Notes under the pieces: generated by a model
Seen by the model: the letters and a program-made list of their open reading frames with translations, nothing else
What the model was told of the DNA's origin: nothing
Database searches by the model: none
Shown here: piece by piece, positions 9,901-28,014 of the stretch
How the letters are laid out: each line of letters opens with the position of its first letter
How positions within the stretch are numbered: the stretch's first letter is position 1
NCBI RefSeq assembly: GCF_009730915.1
Contig: NW_024088478.1
Coordinates: 1-64,000 of the forward strand
Source: Dioscorea cayenensis subsp. rotundata
Taxonomy: Eukaryota; Streptophyta; Magnoliopsida; Dioscoreales; Dioscoreaceae
DNA length: 64,000 nucleotides
Direction of reading: 5' to 3'
Translations under genes and position numbers: made by a program

Positions 9901-12900
9901 ACTAGCTGACTTTGGGGCTGCTATTTCAGGGGCTAACAAGTTGCTTTGCCAGCAAGTGCTTGAAGAATTAGATGTAAGTTATTCAAGCTGTAAGCTATTA
10001 TTATTGTTTGATTGTTGTTGCTGCTACTATTGATATGTATTTGGTTGCTTAGGAGATCACAGGAGTAGGCTGCTCAGTAGCCTGTAGGATAAAATGGAGA
10101 CCAAGAAGGGGCTTCTATTTTGAAGATTGTGATGTCCCTTCTCAACAATTTTTCATTTTTTAGATAATTAAATGGAAATTGGTATTGTTTTGCTTGGAAA
10201 TGGGGCTGTAATGCTCAAATCCCATAACCAACCCTTGTTTGGCTTTTGCTAAGTCTGAAGCCAAACTGGAACAAATTTAGTTCTGATATCTGATTCTTTT
10301 GGGTTTAAAACGAATTAGCTGTTTGTATGACGGGGAACATCCTTACGCTCCTTAAATACATAGTAACTGGAAATAGTCTAATGTGCATTAACCACTTGCC
10401 ATGGGTCTCATGTTATTATCTTTTGCTGGTGTGGATGGAGGACTACTCTTATCCTGAAGTGATCTTTTTAAAACGCTTGTGCTTAATTTAATGCTATATA
10501 TTTGCCAGGTTTACAAGCGGTTGAAGTTGACTCTAGAATTGGTAAAGAAGGAAATGGAGATTAGTAAAATACAGGTGGGTTTGGAGACTATTCTTTTGCA
10601 CTAATGTTTTCTCTTCTTTACAGATTTGTGCATAATTTGGCCTATCAATTGTTCTATCATAGGAATCTATTGCGAAAGCTATTGAAGAAAAAATAAGTGG
10701 TGAGCAAAGGCGCTATCTGTTAAATGAGCAACTTAAAGCAATTAAAAAGGTATGCTCTTTTGCTGCCTTCCAGATGAATAAAGGAGACTTTTTATGGTCC
10801 TTAATTAGGAAAAAGTGCTCAATTTTGAATCACATGATGATTTACTGTACCTCATATATCGTAAACATGCATGATGGCATATTTTTCATGTAACTGGTCT
10901 GCTACTTTTCATCAGTGTTCAGTTCAAATGCTTGATAAGTTGATTTTATTTTCCTTAATCCAGGAGCTGGGTTTAGAAACAGATGACAAGACAGCTCTTT
11001 CAGGTTAGTTCTGGGACACTTTGGCAACATTATTGATGAGCAGTTATTGTTTTCATGCGGTAATGAATTCTTGACATGGTATGACTTTTCTGATGTTTGT
11101 CTCAGCAAAGTTCAGGGAAAGGCTTGAACCAAATAGGGAGAAATGCCCTCCTCATGTCTTACAAGTCATAGAAGAAGAGCTCACGAAGTTGCAGCTGTTG
11201 GAAGCCAGTTCTAGCGAGTTCAATGTGACTCGTAACTATCTTGATTGGCTTACTGCTTTACCATGGGGAAATTACAGGTTTTGTTTCTGAATGTGTATCT
11301 TTAATTTTTATGCAAACATTATTTATATGACAATTAGTTTGGTCTTACTATAAGTGACCATTGGCATTGCGCTAACCTTTTTAGCATTTGGATCTGTGTT
11401 CTTTTCTTTACAGTTTTTAGTTAGAAAGAACTTTACAGCAAAGCCTTAGCACTAGTCAGTGTTTGGCCCAGGTTCATCTAAGGCCTATACATTTTCTAGG
11501 CCTTGAAAGCTTAATTATGATCGTGATGGTTAGCACCCAAGACCTATTCTTTGTTAAGGCTAAAATGTTTCTGTTTAGAACCAGCCTTACCAGACCTTTT
11601 TTCTGTTGCTGAACTTCAGCTTGACAGTTTTTTGGTAGAGGAATAGTTAATGTCTCCCTGAATTTTTTTGTTTCTCTGTTATGTACGTTGTTTGGATTCC
11701 TTTTCATGCCATTCTTCATTTTGAAACACAAACCGTTGCTGTTATTCTGCTTTTGATTTCATCTCTTTCTTTTGTACTCCTTTTTTTAAGTCATATCAGT
11801 ACGAAAGTGAAAAAAATTTTGCTCTTTGAGGACTTGCATGCATGCAGTGACTAACTCTAGAATTTTTGCCATTCCCAATGATTTCAGTGATGAAAATTTT
11901 GATGTTCACCGTGCCCAAATGATTTTGGATGAGGATCATTATGGTTTGACTGATGTCAAGGAGAGAATACTGGAGTTTATAGCGGTTGGAAAATTAAGAG
12001 GAACCTCACAAGGTTTGTGAGGTTTGCTTATCAATGTTTTGTTTTTTTTTCTCTTATGTTTGTTAATCTAACAGTTATTTTTTCTTAATTTTGTCTGTAT
12101 TTCATGAAAATAGGGCATTTGCCTTTCTTAAAGTTACTTCATGTTATTTGTGAGTCTAGATTTGTTTGCCAAGTTGTCAACTGAATATACAACAACAATA
12201 CACTGTTAGTCTGAACTATTTAGGGTCGGCTAGACAAATCTTTCTCTTTCATGCTCTCTATCAAGGGCGAACGGACTAGATAAACCAAGATTAGACATAT
12301 CATTTTATAAAGTTTTTGCCAAACACTTTTTAAGTTGAGCTCTTCCTCTTCTACAATTCTCCACTTGAAGACTTCCACTTTTCTTATGGGGCACTTATTG
12401 GTCATCTAAGGACCTTAGATATGTCTGTACCATCTTAATCAATTTTCTCTTTACTTGTTAGTAATACATGGCACTCCAAATCTATTTCGGATAAATTCAT
12501 TTTTTTTAATTGGTCCTTCCAAGTAATATTTGGCGTACATTTCAGTATTCTCACTTAGCTACACTCATCCTTTGATTATGTTGTTTTTTAACCATCGAAC
12601 ATTCTGATCTGTATGTCATAGCTGGGCTAACAACTGTTTCTGTAAACTTACCTATATGTATAAGACGTACACTTACATAAAACTTCAGAAGCTTTGTCAA
12701 CTGAAAATTAAGTTGTTTAAATTTTAATTTTGTTTTGATGTGAAAATATGGGTAGAGTTTATAGGATGCTATGTTGGTACAAGGTACATCTCCATGGACT
12801 TCTACTGGTTTACGTTGTTAGGCTTACTGGCTGAATATTTGTAGGATAACATATAAGTAACTCAATGTGCTGTATCTGTCAATTAGAATTTATCCTAAAG

Positions 12901-15900
12901 TAGTTCATCTTCTCTATTATATTGTCTATCCTCAGTAATTAATTGTAATCTAACAAGAATTAGTTGAAATGTTGCAATTGCAGGTAAAATTATATGTCTT
13001 TCTGGTCCTCCCGGTGTTGGTAAGACTAGCATTGGTCGTTCTATTGCTCGTGCCTTAAATAGGAAGTTCTATAGATTTTCTGTCGGTGGCTTGGCTGATG
13101 TGGCTGAGATAAAGGTACAAGAATATACTTTCCAAGAAAAAGTGCTGTTAATGAAGTGTTTTAGTATCATAATTTGCTGCCAGTATTATTCATGTCTCTT
13201 GTTAATTGACCACCCAGGGACATCGTCGCACATATATTGGTGCAATGCCAGGGAAGATGGTGCAATGCCTAAAGAATGTGGGAACATCCAACCCACTAGT
13301 TCTAATTGATGAGATTGATAAAGTATGACACTGGATTTAAATTCTCTGGCATCTGAAAACTAATCCTATGTAGTAGCTTGATTCCAGTGGAATACTCTGT
13401 ATTCTTTGCAAGATTTTATTAAGCTTTGGCTCTAATAAGAGACTTTCTGACAGTTGGGAAGAGGACATGCTGGTGATCCAGCTAGTGCATTGTTAGAGCT
13501 GCTTGATCCCGAGCAAAATGCAAATTTTCTGGACCACTATCTTGATGTCCCTATTGACCTATCCAAGGTGGGTATTACCAATGGGTAGAAATTTTGTGTA
13601 ATTTTTCTATAAATTTCCTTGGTGATGTGCTTTTTGAGCTGAAGATTTATTGAGAATGCTGACCTTATCATGGACTAGTTATGGTTGTTATGCATTAGAA
13701 TCTTTTCATAGCTATTGTCAACTTTGGAAAAATGAATTAGCTCTTCCATTGCAATATTCTAACACAGTTTTTTGCCTTTCAATTGTATAGGTTTTATTTG
13801 TTTGCACAGCAAATATTGTCAACTTTGGAAAAATGAATTAGCTCTTCCATTGCAATTTTCTAACACAGTTTTTTGCCTTTCAATTGTATAGGTTTTATTT
13901 GTTTGCACAGCAAATGTGGTTGAGATGATACCAAATCCTTTGTTGGATAGAATGGAGGTGATTGCTATTGCTGGTTATATTACTGATGAAAAAGTCCATA
14001 TTGCAAGGGACTATTTGGAGAAGGCTACTCGTGAAGCATGTGGCATCAATCCAGATCAAGTACAGAGATTTCCCTATTGCTTAACAATTTGAATTTTAAA
14101 GCTGAAGTATTGCTTTATTTTTAATAAATGCTCTTGCATATGATGAACCATGAATGACTAAAAAGAAGCCCAAAAAAGAGAAAAATGTAATTGAGACTAA
14201 TCAAAAGAGATGAAAAGAGAAGGCCAAAAAAATTGTCCACTATTTCTATTCTGACTGAGTTGAATAAGTTGTCTGATCTTTTATCACACAGTGATACATG
14301 GAAAAGGTTGAGACTAGGATGATTCATTGCATGCAGTGGACTGGAAGTCAGCTAGCAAAATTCAATTTTAGTTTAGTTTAGTTATACTATATAAAAGAGG
14401 GCAATTTGGTGTTTCAAGATATCTACGCAGACCCTTTATTATGCCATCTATTTTCGCAGTTGAAGTCCACTAAAGTGTCTCTCATAGATCTTCTTGCTTT
14501 TCTTTGAGCATGATTATCAATGTAATATTGAGTTGTTTCTGTGGAATTGCTGATTTTACTTTCTCTTAATTTGTGTACTCTACACGCCCCACAATGTGAA
14601 AAGCATGATATTTTTTTGAGCACCAACTGAACTCATGTTTGGAATTTTACCATAATTTCATTGATTATACTTCAGGCAGATGAGATGACTTATAAGTGTT
14701 ATAGCAAAGGACTATAAGTCGAAGGTCAAGCAGAAAAGAATATACTCTATTTTAGAATTTTGTTAGTTCAAGTGATAGTTATTGAATGCATTTTGTTCGG
14801 GCAAGTTCAGGTTCTTGCTCCATCTCTGTTTTTAGGCCTAATTTTCAGTCATTAGCATGAACAAAATGCTGAAAACAGGTATTGGGAACTAGATCATCAT
14901 CTGCATTAAATGGAACATAATACATTTTACTGATTGTGGATGCTATTTTGTTCATTTTCAATAACTGTTGCCTGGGAGCTGGTCCTTTGACAGAATTTTT
15001 TATGTACTTAACTGTGATGCACTAAACTAAAAGAAAGTTTGTGTGTGTTTGGGAGTCGCAATTTTTTCAGGAAACATTTTTCAGGTTGCATTATACTATT
15101 ATTATTTTTTTGATCCAAGTCATTTGATATTTGAAATTTAAATTTATGTAGGTGGAAGTGACGGATGCTGCTCTACTTGCACTAATCGAAAATTATTGCA
15201 GAGAAGCTGGTGTCAGGAATCTTCAAAAACAAATAGAGAAGATATACCGCAAGGTCTGCATTTTGAAATGTTAGAATTTGAAAGTGTTGTTTTATCATGC
15301 CATTCAGATGACAGTATTATTTTTTCCCTGCTGGCCTATAATTTAATTCAACTGTGAATTATTCTGATTATGGAATTCGCTTATACTTAGAACATGAGTA
15401 ATACAAATTCTTGCTTTATGGTACCATTTAACATCATATCACCAATTTTCTAATACTGTTCTTCAAGTTGGCTTTGCCCTGACTGCTTGTTATTATTCCT
15501 TGTAATCATTCTAGGCTGCCATCTTCCACATTTTGATATGTTCATTAAACTTTTGTGACTAGTGATTGCCTTTAGACTCGAACTCTTATTATCTATCAAT
15601 AGAAGTTATTTTGTGTCTTGTCTCCTATGTCTTCTATTCAACTTGGTAAATTTGTGAAATATTAAATTTCTATTGATTACAGATAGCTCTGAAAATTGTT
15701 CGTCAAACCATGCCAAGTGAGTCATCTACAGATAAGATTGAGGGCAATGACTCCCAGACCGAGGTTGCTGAAATCGTATCCAAAAAGGATGATGAAGTAA
15801 TAGAAACTAACAAGGCACAAGAAGACGTTCCGGCTACTAAAGATGTAATCGAAACTAACAAGGCGCAAGAAGATGTTCCTTCTGATAATGCTGAACAACC

Positions 15901-16849
15901 AGTGGATTCAAAGGTATTATTTGACATAATTTTCTATGAATTCATACAGTATTGACTTCCAGTATGTTGCTTGTCAATGTCCGTATTTTATTTTTTCGAA
16001 AGTAATTGTGTACAATATTTTCACGATGAGTTGGTCATGGACAGGAAAATGAGAGTGCAACTGTCAATATGGAGAAAGTTGTGATCGATGTTCCTAACCT
16101 TCATGATTATGTCGGCAAGCCAGTATTCCATGCAGAGCGAATATATGATCAGACACCGTTGGGAGTTGTGATGGGTCTAGCTTGGACCGCGATGGGTGGC
16201 TCAACACTGTATATTGAAACCACCTTAGTTGAGCAAGGCGATGGGAAAGGCGCGCTTCATTTGACAGGCCAGCTTGGAGATGTCATGAAGGAGAGTGCTC
16301 AAATAGCTCACACTGTTGCCAGAGCCATATTGCAAGAGAAAGAACCGGAGAATCCATTCTTCGCAAACTCCAAGCTCCATCTACATGTTCCGGCCGGTGC
16401 AACCCCGAAGGATGGACCAAGTGCCGGGTGCACCATGATTACCTCATTGTTATCTCTTGCCTTAAAAAAGCCTGTGAAGAGGGACCTGGCAATGACCGGT
16501 GAAGTAACATTGACTGGTCGTATTCTCCCAATCGGCGGGGTATGTTACCAAAGCTTAGATTTAGTGCTTCTTTAATCTTCTGTTAGAAAAACTATAAACC
16601 TCTGTAAAACATGATGATAGCATGATAGATATTTACTTGCTGGTGTTTGATCAGGTCAAGGAGAAAACAATTGCTGCCCGAAGAAGTGGCGTGAAGACTA
16701 TTATTTTCCCGGAAGCCAACCGGAGGGACTTCGATGAGCTCGCTGAGAATGTAAAAGAAGGGCTTGATGTCCATTTTGTCGACGACTACAGCCAGATATT
16801 TGAGCTGGCATACGGAAATGATGAGGATAACTCAGAACAAAGTTCTTGA
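6943..16849 (+). CDS. LON1: Mitochondrial Lon protease (LON1), 20 coding exons, with a frameshift in exon 1
   Basis: This is an ATP-dependent serine protease of the mitochondrial matrix that degrades oxidised and misassembled proteins. Exons: 6943-7243, 7890-7955, 8487-8678, 8790-8855, 8959-9000, 9330-9452, 9875-9973, 10509-10574, 10663-10749, 10964-11003, 11106-11277, 11888-12012, 12984-13114, 13218-13322, 13454-13567, 13892-14059, 15152-15253, 15683-15913, 16045-16539, 16655-16849. All phases fit except exon 1, where one surplus base in the T run at 7056-7059 must be skipped. That gives about 972 residues, usual for plant LON1. The ATG at 6943 opens a basic, hydroxylated mitochondrial presequence ([15 protein letters not shown]). 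Domains: Lon N-terminal domain about 100-400, AAA+ with Walker A GPPGVGKT (467-474) and Walker B LVLIDE (D534, E535), protease domain with Ser869 in PKDGPSAG and Lys912 in GGVKEK. Read literally, exon 1 stops at 7078. Intron 15 and exon 16 carry a duplicated acceptor. Confidence 0.94.
7389..7550 (+). repeat. 32-bp direct repeat in LON1 intron 1 (templated insertion)
   Basis: Bases 7389-7420 and 7519-7550 are identical (GAACTAAATTATGATAATCC...). In the pseudogene copy the first position holds about 300 bp of unrelated sequence (1575-1868) and the second holds the homologous, slightly different bases. The intact gene has therefore lost about 300 bp and filled the gap with a copy of sequence 130 bp downstream. 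Confidence 0.8.
12189..12490 (-). mobile_element. 3' end fragment of an RTE-type LINE (or a SINE sharing its tail) in LON1 intron 12
   Basis: On the minus strand the fragment ends with a degenerate form of the plant RTE 3' tail (TAGCCGACCCTAAATAG) and a short TTG repeat (12190-12199, seen as ACAACAACAA on plus). Upstream on the same strand, a relic resembling the RTE reverse-transcriptase C-terminus is visible: AGATGGTACAGACATAT corresponds to the family's RWxxH region and is followed by a basic stretch. Stops and substitutions make it non-coding. Recognition rests on remembered RTE tails, so its exact 5' limit is uncertain. Confidence 0.55.
13713..13914 (+). repeat. 101-bp tandem duplication spanning the exon 16 splice acceptor of LON1
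   Basis: Units 13713-13813 and 13814-13914 differ at one base (GCAATATTCT versus GCAATTTTCT). Each contains a polypyrimidine tract, an acceptor (TTGTATAG) and the first eight codons of exon 16 (VLFVCTAN). The proper acceptor is the second, at 13890-13891. Using the first (13789-13790) would insert 101 nt and hit TAG after about 16 codons. Confidence 0.95.
15797..15892 (+). repeat. 48-bp in-frame tandem repeat in LON1 exon 18
   Basis: Two 16-codon units both begin with the peptide [12 protein letters not shown] and continue ATKD or SDNA. They lie in the acidic, non-conserved linker between the AAA+ module and the protease domain, which varies in length across plant Lon proteins, so function should be unaffected. 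Confidence 0.88.
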
Positions 16850-16993
16850 TTCCATGTTGTCTTTGTCATCGTTCACACAACACACATTACTTATTGATAG
16901 GAACTGGTAGTCAATCAGAAAAACATAAGTTTTGCAACATTAAAAACAGAATCCATTGTTTTAAGCTTCTCTTAGTTCTTGATCTCAATAGCT

Positions 16994-16999
16994 AATAAA
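16994..16999 (+). terminator. Candidate LON1 poly(A) signal
   Basis: AATAAA lies about 145 bases after the LON1 stop codon, a usual plant 3' UTR distance. Plant poly(A) signals are loose, so this is only the best local match. Confidence 0.4.
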
Positions 17000-17445
17000 C
17001 ATCGAGTTTCTTGCCCCGGGCATGATTGTTCTTTATCATTGTTTTCTTTCTTTTACTGTCATTTGTAAAATTCAGACCAACATTTTGTATTGGTTACAAG
17101 CTCATTTTCAAGTGGTTAAGTTAAATGTTACATTGAATTTACATTGTTTTTCATTATTTCAGGCATTGAGTTTGTTCTTTAAACTTTATTCTTCTTTGGA
17201 ATTGTTTATCATTTATCACAGGGCTGATGTGAATCAGTGTTATATGTGAAAGTGTTAGTTATCTCATTTTCGGTAGTTAATATTTGGGTTTTATTGTGCT
17301 GATGCATATGGCAATTACATCAGAAGCAAAAAAGTGGGATTAGTCTTTCAGGTTGAAACATGGAAAAAAAAAGTCATAAAATTATAAGTTCACAAAAAGG
17401 TTTTTTTTTTAAAAAAAAAATTTCACTCCACCGTTGTTGTTGCAG

Positions 17446-17571
17446 CAATAACCTAAAGGTTAAGGTACTTGATAGAAATAACATAAAGATTAAAGCACTT
17501 GACTCCTATGTCGAATGTTCTAAAGTTGAACTTTCTCCTACTATAGTTTGAGGTGTAATAAAAAAAAAAAA
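17446..17571 (+). mobile_element. tRNA-derived SINE relic with doubled A-box
   Basis: A pol III A-box-like segment (CCTAAAGGTTAAGGTACTTGA) is followed by a second similar one (CATAAAGATTAAAGCACTTGA). Then come CTCCTATG, a weak B-box (AAGTTGAACTTTCTCC) and an A-run (12 A) at the end. The order A-box, B-box, poly(A) is that of plant SINEs. The B-box is degenerate, so the copy is old. Confidence 0.45.
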
Positions 17572-17962
17572 GATGTTTTGGGTAGTTTTATCATAAGGTA
17601 AAGAAAAAAAAATAACTCCATTGTAAATGTCAATTTTTCAAAAGTTTTATTTTTTAAATAATATTAAAGTCTATAAATTTTTTTTTAAGAGACTATCACC
17701 CTGGTAAAACATGTTACTCTGCCTAACAATAATTAGATAACAGTGTGATAATTACACTAAAAGAACTGTCTCTTCTTTTAAAACCTTGCTGACTTTTTTT
17801 TTTCTCTAAATTTAGTAGGTATTTTTTTTAATTGATTTTTCTCTTTTGTAGCAATTGTGTCCGTGATTTATTCACTTTTATTTTATTTTTAAAATTTCTC
17901 TCTATATATATATATATATTTCTTTCGTATTTTAAACATCACCTTAAATATTAATGTAGGAA

Positions 17963-18087
17963 GTGGGACCCATAATTGAGTGGGTCCCATCGGCAAGCAA
18001 CGTGGAAACCATTGGTGGGTCCCACCTCCTTTTCCCGCCAAACAAAAACCTCTCTTCTTTCCCGCCAAAACACACAATTTTCCCGCC
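17963..18087 (+). promoter_or_regulatory. MCM7 promoter: three E2F sites and clustered TCP sites
   Basis: TTTCCCGCC, a full match to the plant E2F consensus, occurs at 18031-18039, 18058-18066 and 18079-18087. Upstream, class I TCP-type motifs GTGGGNCC lie at 17963-17970, 17980-17987 and 18015-18022. The last is part of the palindrome GTGGGTCCCAC (18015-18025). The cluster ends about 120 bases before the MCM7 start codon. E2F and TCP factors drive G1/S transcription of plant MCM genes, so S-phase control of MCM7 follows by established knowledge. Confidence 0.85.
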
Positions 18088-18132
18088 TAAAACACCGACC
18101 TTTCATTCTCTTCCCAATTTCATTCTCATTTC

Positions 18133-18135
<3 letters not shown>

Positions 18136-18169
<34 letters not shown>
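18136..18169 (+). repeat. (CT)n microsatellite in the MCM7 5' leader
   Basis: This is an uninterrupted run of about 17 CT units, 37 bases before the MCM7 ATG. CT/GA tracts in plant leaders can bind BPC/GAGA-type factors and are length-variable. Confidence 0.9.
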
Positions 18170-18172
<3 letters not shown>

Positions 18173-18205
18173 CTCTGTTTCGATCGATCTCGATCTCGGG
18201 TTGAA

Positions 18206-25549
<7,344 letters not shown>

Positions 25550-27960
25550 ACTCCAACCTGAATTGGTAACTGAATTTTTCTGTTCATCTAAACTTCCTCA
25601 TGCAAGCAATTCTGTTCTCTGATGCATTAAAAATGTAATTAGGCGAATGAAGTCATTCCATATTCCCAGTCTAATGTACTGACCTTTTCCTTAGTTTCTA
25701 GCTTGAGCACCCACCAAAACCTCGAACTAATCGGCATCCTCATCGCACAATTTACCATATTAACAGTATGCTTGAAATATTACTCTCCATGTTCTTGAAC
25801 AATTCCAATGTAACTTTTTAGGTTGTAATGTTCTAAGATTGGTTGAATTATTTCATCTATCAGATGTCATAAACTTTATCTATTTGATATGATCTTTTAG
25901 ACAATGTCGAGATTTTTTCTTCGCCTTCGTTTTGAAGTAATAATAGAATTTCAAGTAAATAGCAAGTCTTTGTGCAGATCTCACATCCACTTTGATACTT
26001 TTCTTCGCTCATTTTTTGTGATTGGAAATGTATGGTTTTTCAATGACCTCTCTTTAATGTTCTTCAGCTTTTGTTATTTCATTTTCCATGCACCCACTTG
26101 CTGTACTTTCTTTGCCTTGTGAAGGGAATCAATCCCTTTTCAGTATTTTCCAAGAACTTGCCCAATTTATTCCAATCTAAATTCTCTGCTCTGCTGTTCT
26201 TTCCCAAAATGCCCTTTGTACATCTATGTATGTTTTCTGGTGTGAAAAAACATGGGTAAATTTTTTAGTAGGTCACTAAATTTAGGTTTATTTTTTACTT
26301 TGATTACTAAACTTTAATTTGTATTAATTTGATCACTTAATTTTAATTTGATTTCACTAGTAGTAAATTAAGTGATTTCGGGCTCTAAATGAATGATGTG
26401 GCTCTTTTTTTTTTATAATGATATGGATAGTTCTAATTGACTTAATAATGTGTTATAAGGAGGACTGATTTAAAATTTTTAAACAACCAATTAGAGGTTG
26501 AAAATTTTAATTTATTGCCTGTTAAAATCAAATTAGAATTGAGTGATTGAATTTATAAAAATTGAAGTTCCGTGATCTAAAAGTGAAAATGAGTCAAAGT
26601 TCGGTGGCCACTAAAAAATTTAACCGGAAAAACTTCAAAATGGTCAAGCATTAGAATTACATGACTATTATTCAATTGATAAAATATATCTGGTAAGTTT
26701 AATATATATAGAAATAAATTTTTGGTAACCTGGATATTCATGGTGTAAACTTAGTAATTAAATGGATTTTGGTACTCTTGTCTTCTCAGTGGTGACACTG
26801 ACCAAGCTATCATAACTGCAATTAAAGAAGGTGGTTAATTTGGTAATATCCATGTCTTAATTTGATCAATTATTTAGAAAGAAAATCTATTAAATCCTTC
26901 CCATTTAATTTGTCTGATTTTTTTTTTTTATGTTTTTTAAAATATTGTGTAATCAACAGTTGGATGAGGTTTAAGTAGTTAATTATTAATAAATTCTTCA
27001 TTAATTTTACAGACATTTCAAATAAACAAATTAAATTTGTGAATTTTTTTTAAAAATAAATAAATAACTATTTTTATATAAATCTAAAATCTCCAATTTC
27101 TCAATTTTCTTAAAAATCTCTAATTTTACCAAAATCCACCCAATTATTATTCCTCAGTCAAAAACTGTCTTAAGGGTCCACAAATGCTCTCAATATTTCC
27201 TGATAATAAATAATTTCTCACATAATTTATTTATTTATAAATATTAAAAAAATAATAATATACTCTACAGTGTACAGTGCCAAAAGGAGGGAAAAAAAGG
27301 GCAAAATGGTGGGAAAAGAGTTCATAGCCGTTATAATTCAAACTTGGGATGACTCAACCCTTTTCCCTCATCCTTAACTTTCTCTCTCTACAAATCTACA
27401 TTAATAATTAATCCAATTATTTTCATAACCAAACCTAATAATTAAAAAAGACTTAAAAAAAAGAAAAATCTTTTAAAATTCCATATTTATAGTGTTTTTT
27501 AAATAATTATATAATTCACCCAAATTTAAACTGAAATTTATTCCTAATTATCTCTCAATTATACCTCTTAATTTTTTTTAAAATTTTTTTTTTCCCTTCC
27601 TTACCTTTCTTGAATTCCATATTTGAAATCATATCTCAAGTTTTAATTAATTAATTAATTATTTATTTATTTAATTCCACCAAAAATTTAAAAATATTAT
27701 CCATGCTCTAATTTCCCAATTATTTTCCATTTTATCACTTATTTTGTTTTAATATTTAATTTCCCATATTTATTTCTCTTATCACTTTTATCACTTAAAA
27801 TAAATCGGTAATTATAACAAGAGAGCTGGATCCGGTAACTTCACCGCCAGTGGATACGCGTGCTTATCTATAGCGCTGGGAAGTATCTTCTACGGCGGTG
27901 ATCATAAGCCTTACTTTATTCTCACCGCTTCTCTTCGACGCCCGCAGAAAGAGGCGAGAG
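25550..27960. other. MCM7 to BRWD intergenic region
   Basis: Outside the MITE at 26255-26625 I see MCM7 3' UTR (first 100-200 bases), then very AT-rich DNA (26640-27830) with no credible frame. The GC content rises from about 27820, where the BRWD promoter begins. Confidence 0.5.
26255..26625. mobile_element. Foldback MITE of about 371 bp between MCM7 and BRWD
   Basis: The left arm (GGTAAATTTTTTAGTAGGTC) and the reverse complement of the right arm (GGTTAAATTTTTTAGTGGCC) match. Imperfect similarity continues inward for about 100 bases to TTTGATTT on both arms. There is no coding capacity. A target-site duplication is not obvious, so the superfamily is not assigned. Confidence 0.75.
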
Positions 27961-27978
27961 TATAAATTTATTAGAAAA

Positions 27979-28012
<34 letters not shown>
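27961..28012 (+). promoter_or_regulatory. BRWD core promoter: TATA box and (GA)n tract
   Basis: TATAAATTTA at 27961-27970 stands at the boundary between AT-rich intergenic DNA and GC-richer leader. A run of 16 GA units follows at 27981-28012, about where transcription should begin. GA tracts in plant core promoters and leaders are BPC/GAGA-factor targets. Confidence 0.6.

Positions 28013-28014
<2 letters not shown>

Larger units (their letters stand above)
16850..17962. other. LON1 to MCM7 intergenic region
   Basis: The first part is LON1 3' UTR, with a candidate poly(A) signal at 16994-16999. From about 17340 the sequence is rich in A and T runs and holds a SINE relic (17446-17571). An AT run lies at about 17903-17920. 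No coding potential is seen. Confidence 0.5.

Noticed and set aside
13789-13814. Treating the first VLFVCTAN copy as an extra micro-exon
   Set aside because: It is the 5' unit of the 101-bp duplication, has no donor after it, and the frame closes at TAG within 16 codons.
6943-16849. Bacterial or organelle-genome origin of the Lon and RF2 genes
   Set aside because: Both have many spliceosomal introns and N-terminal import sequences typical of nuclear genes for organelle proteins.
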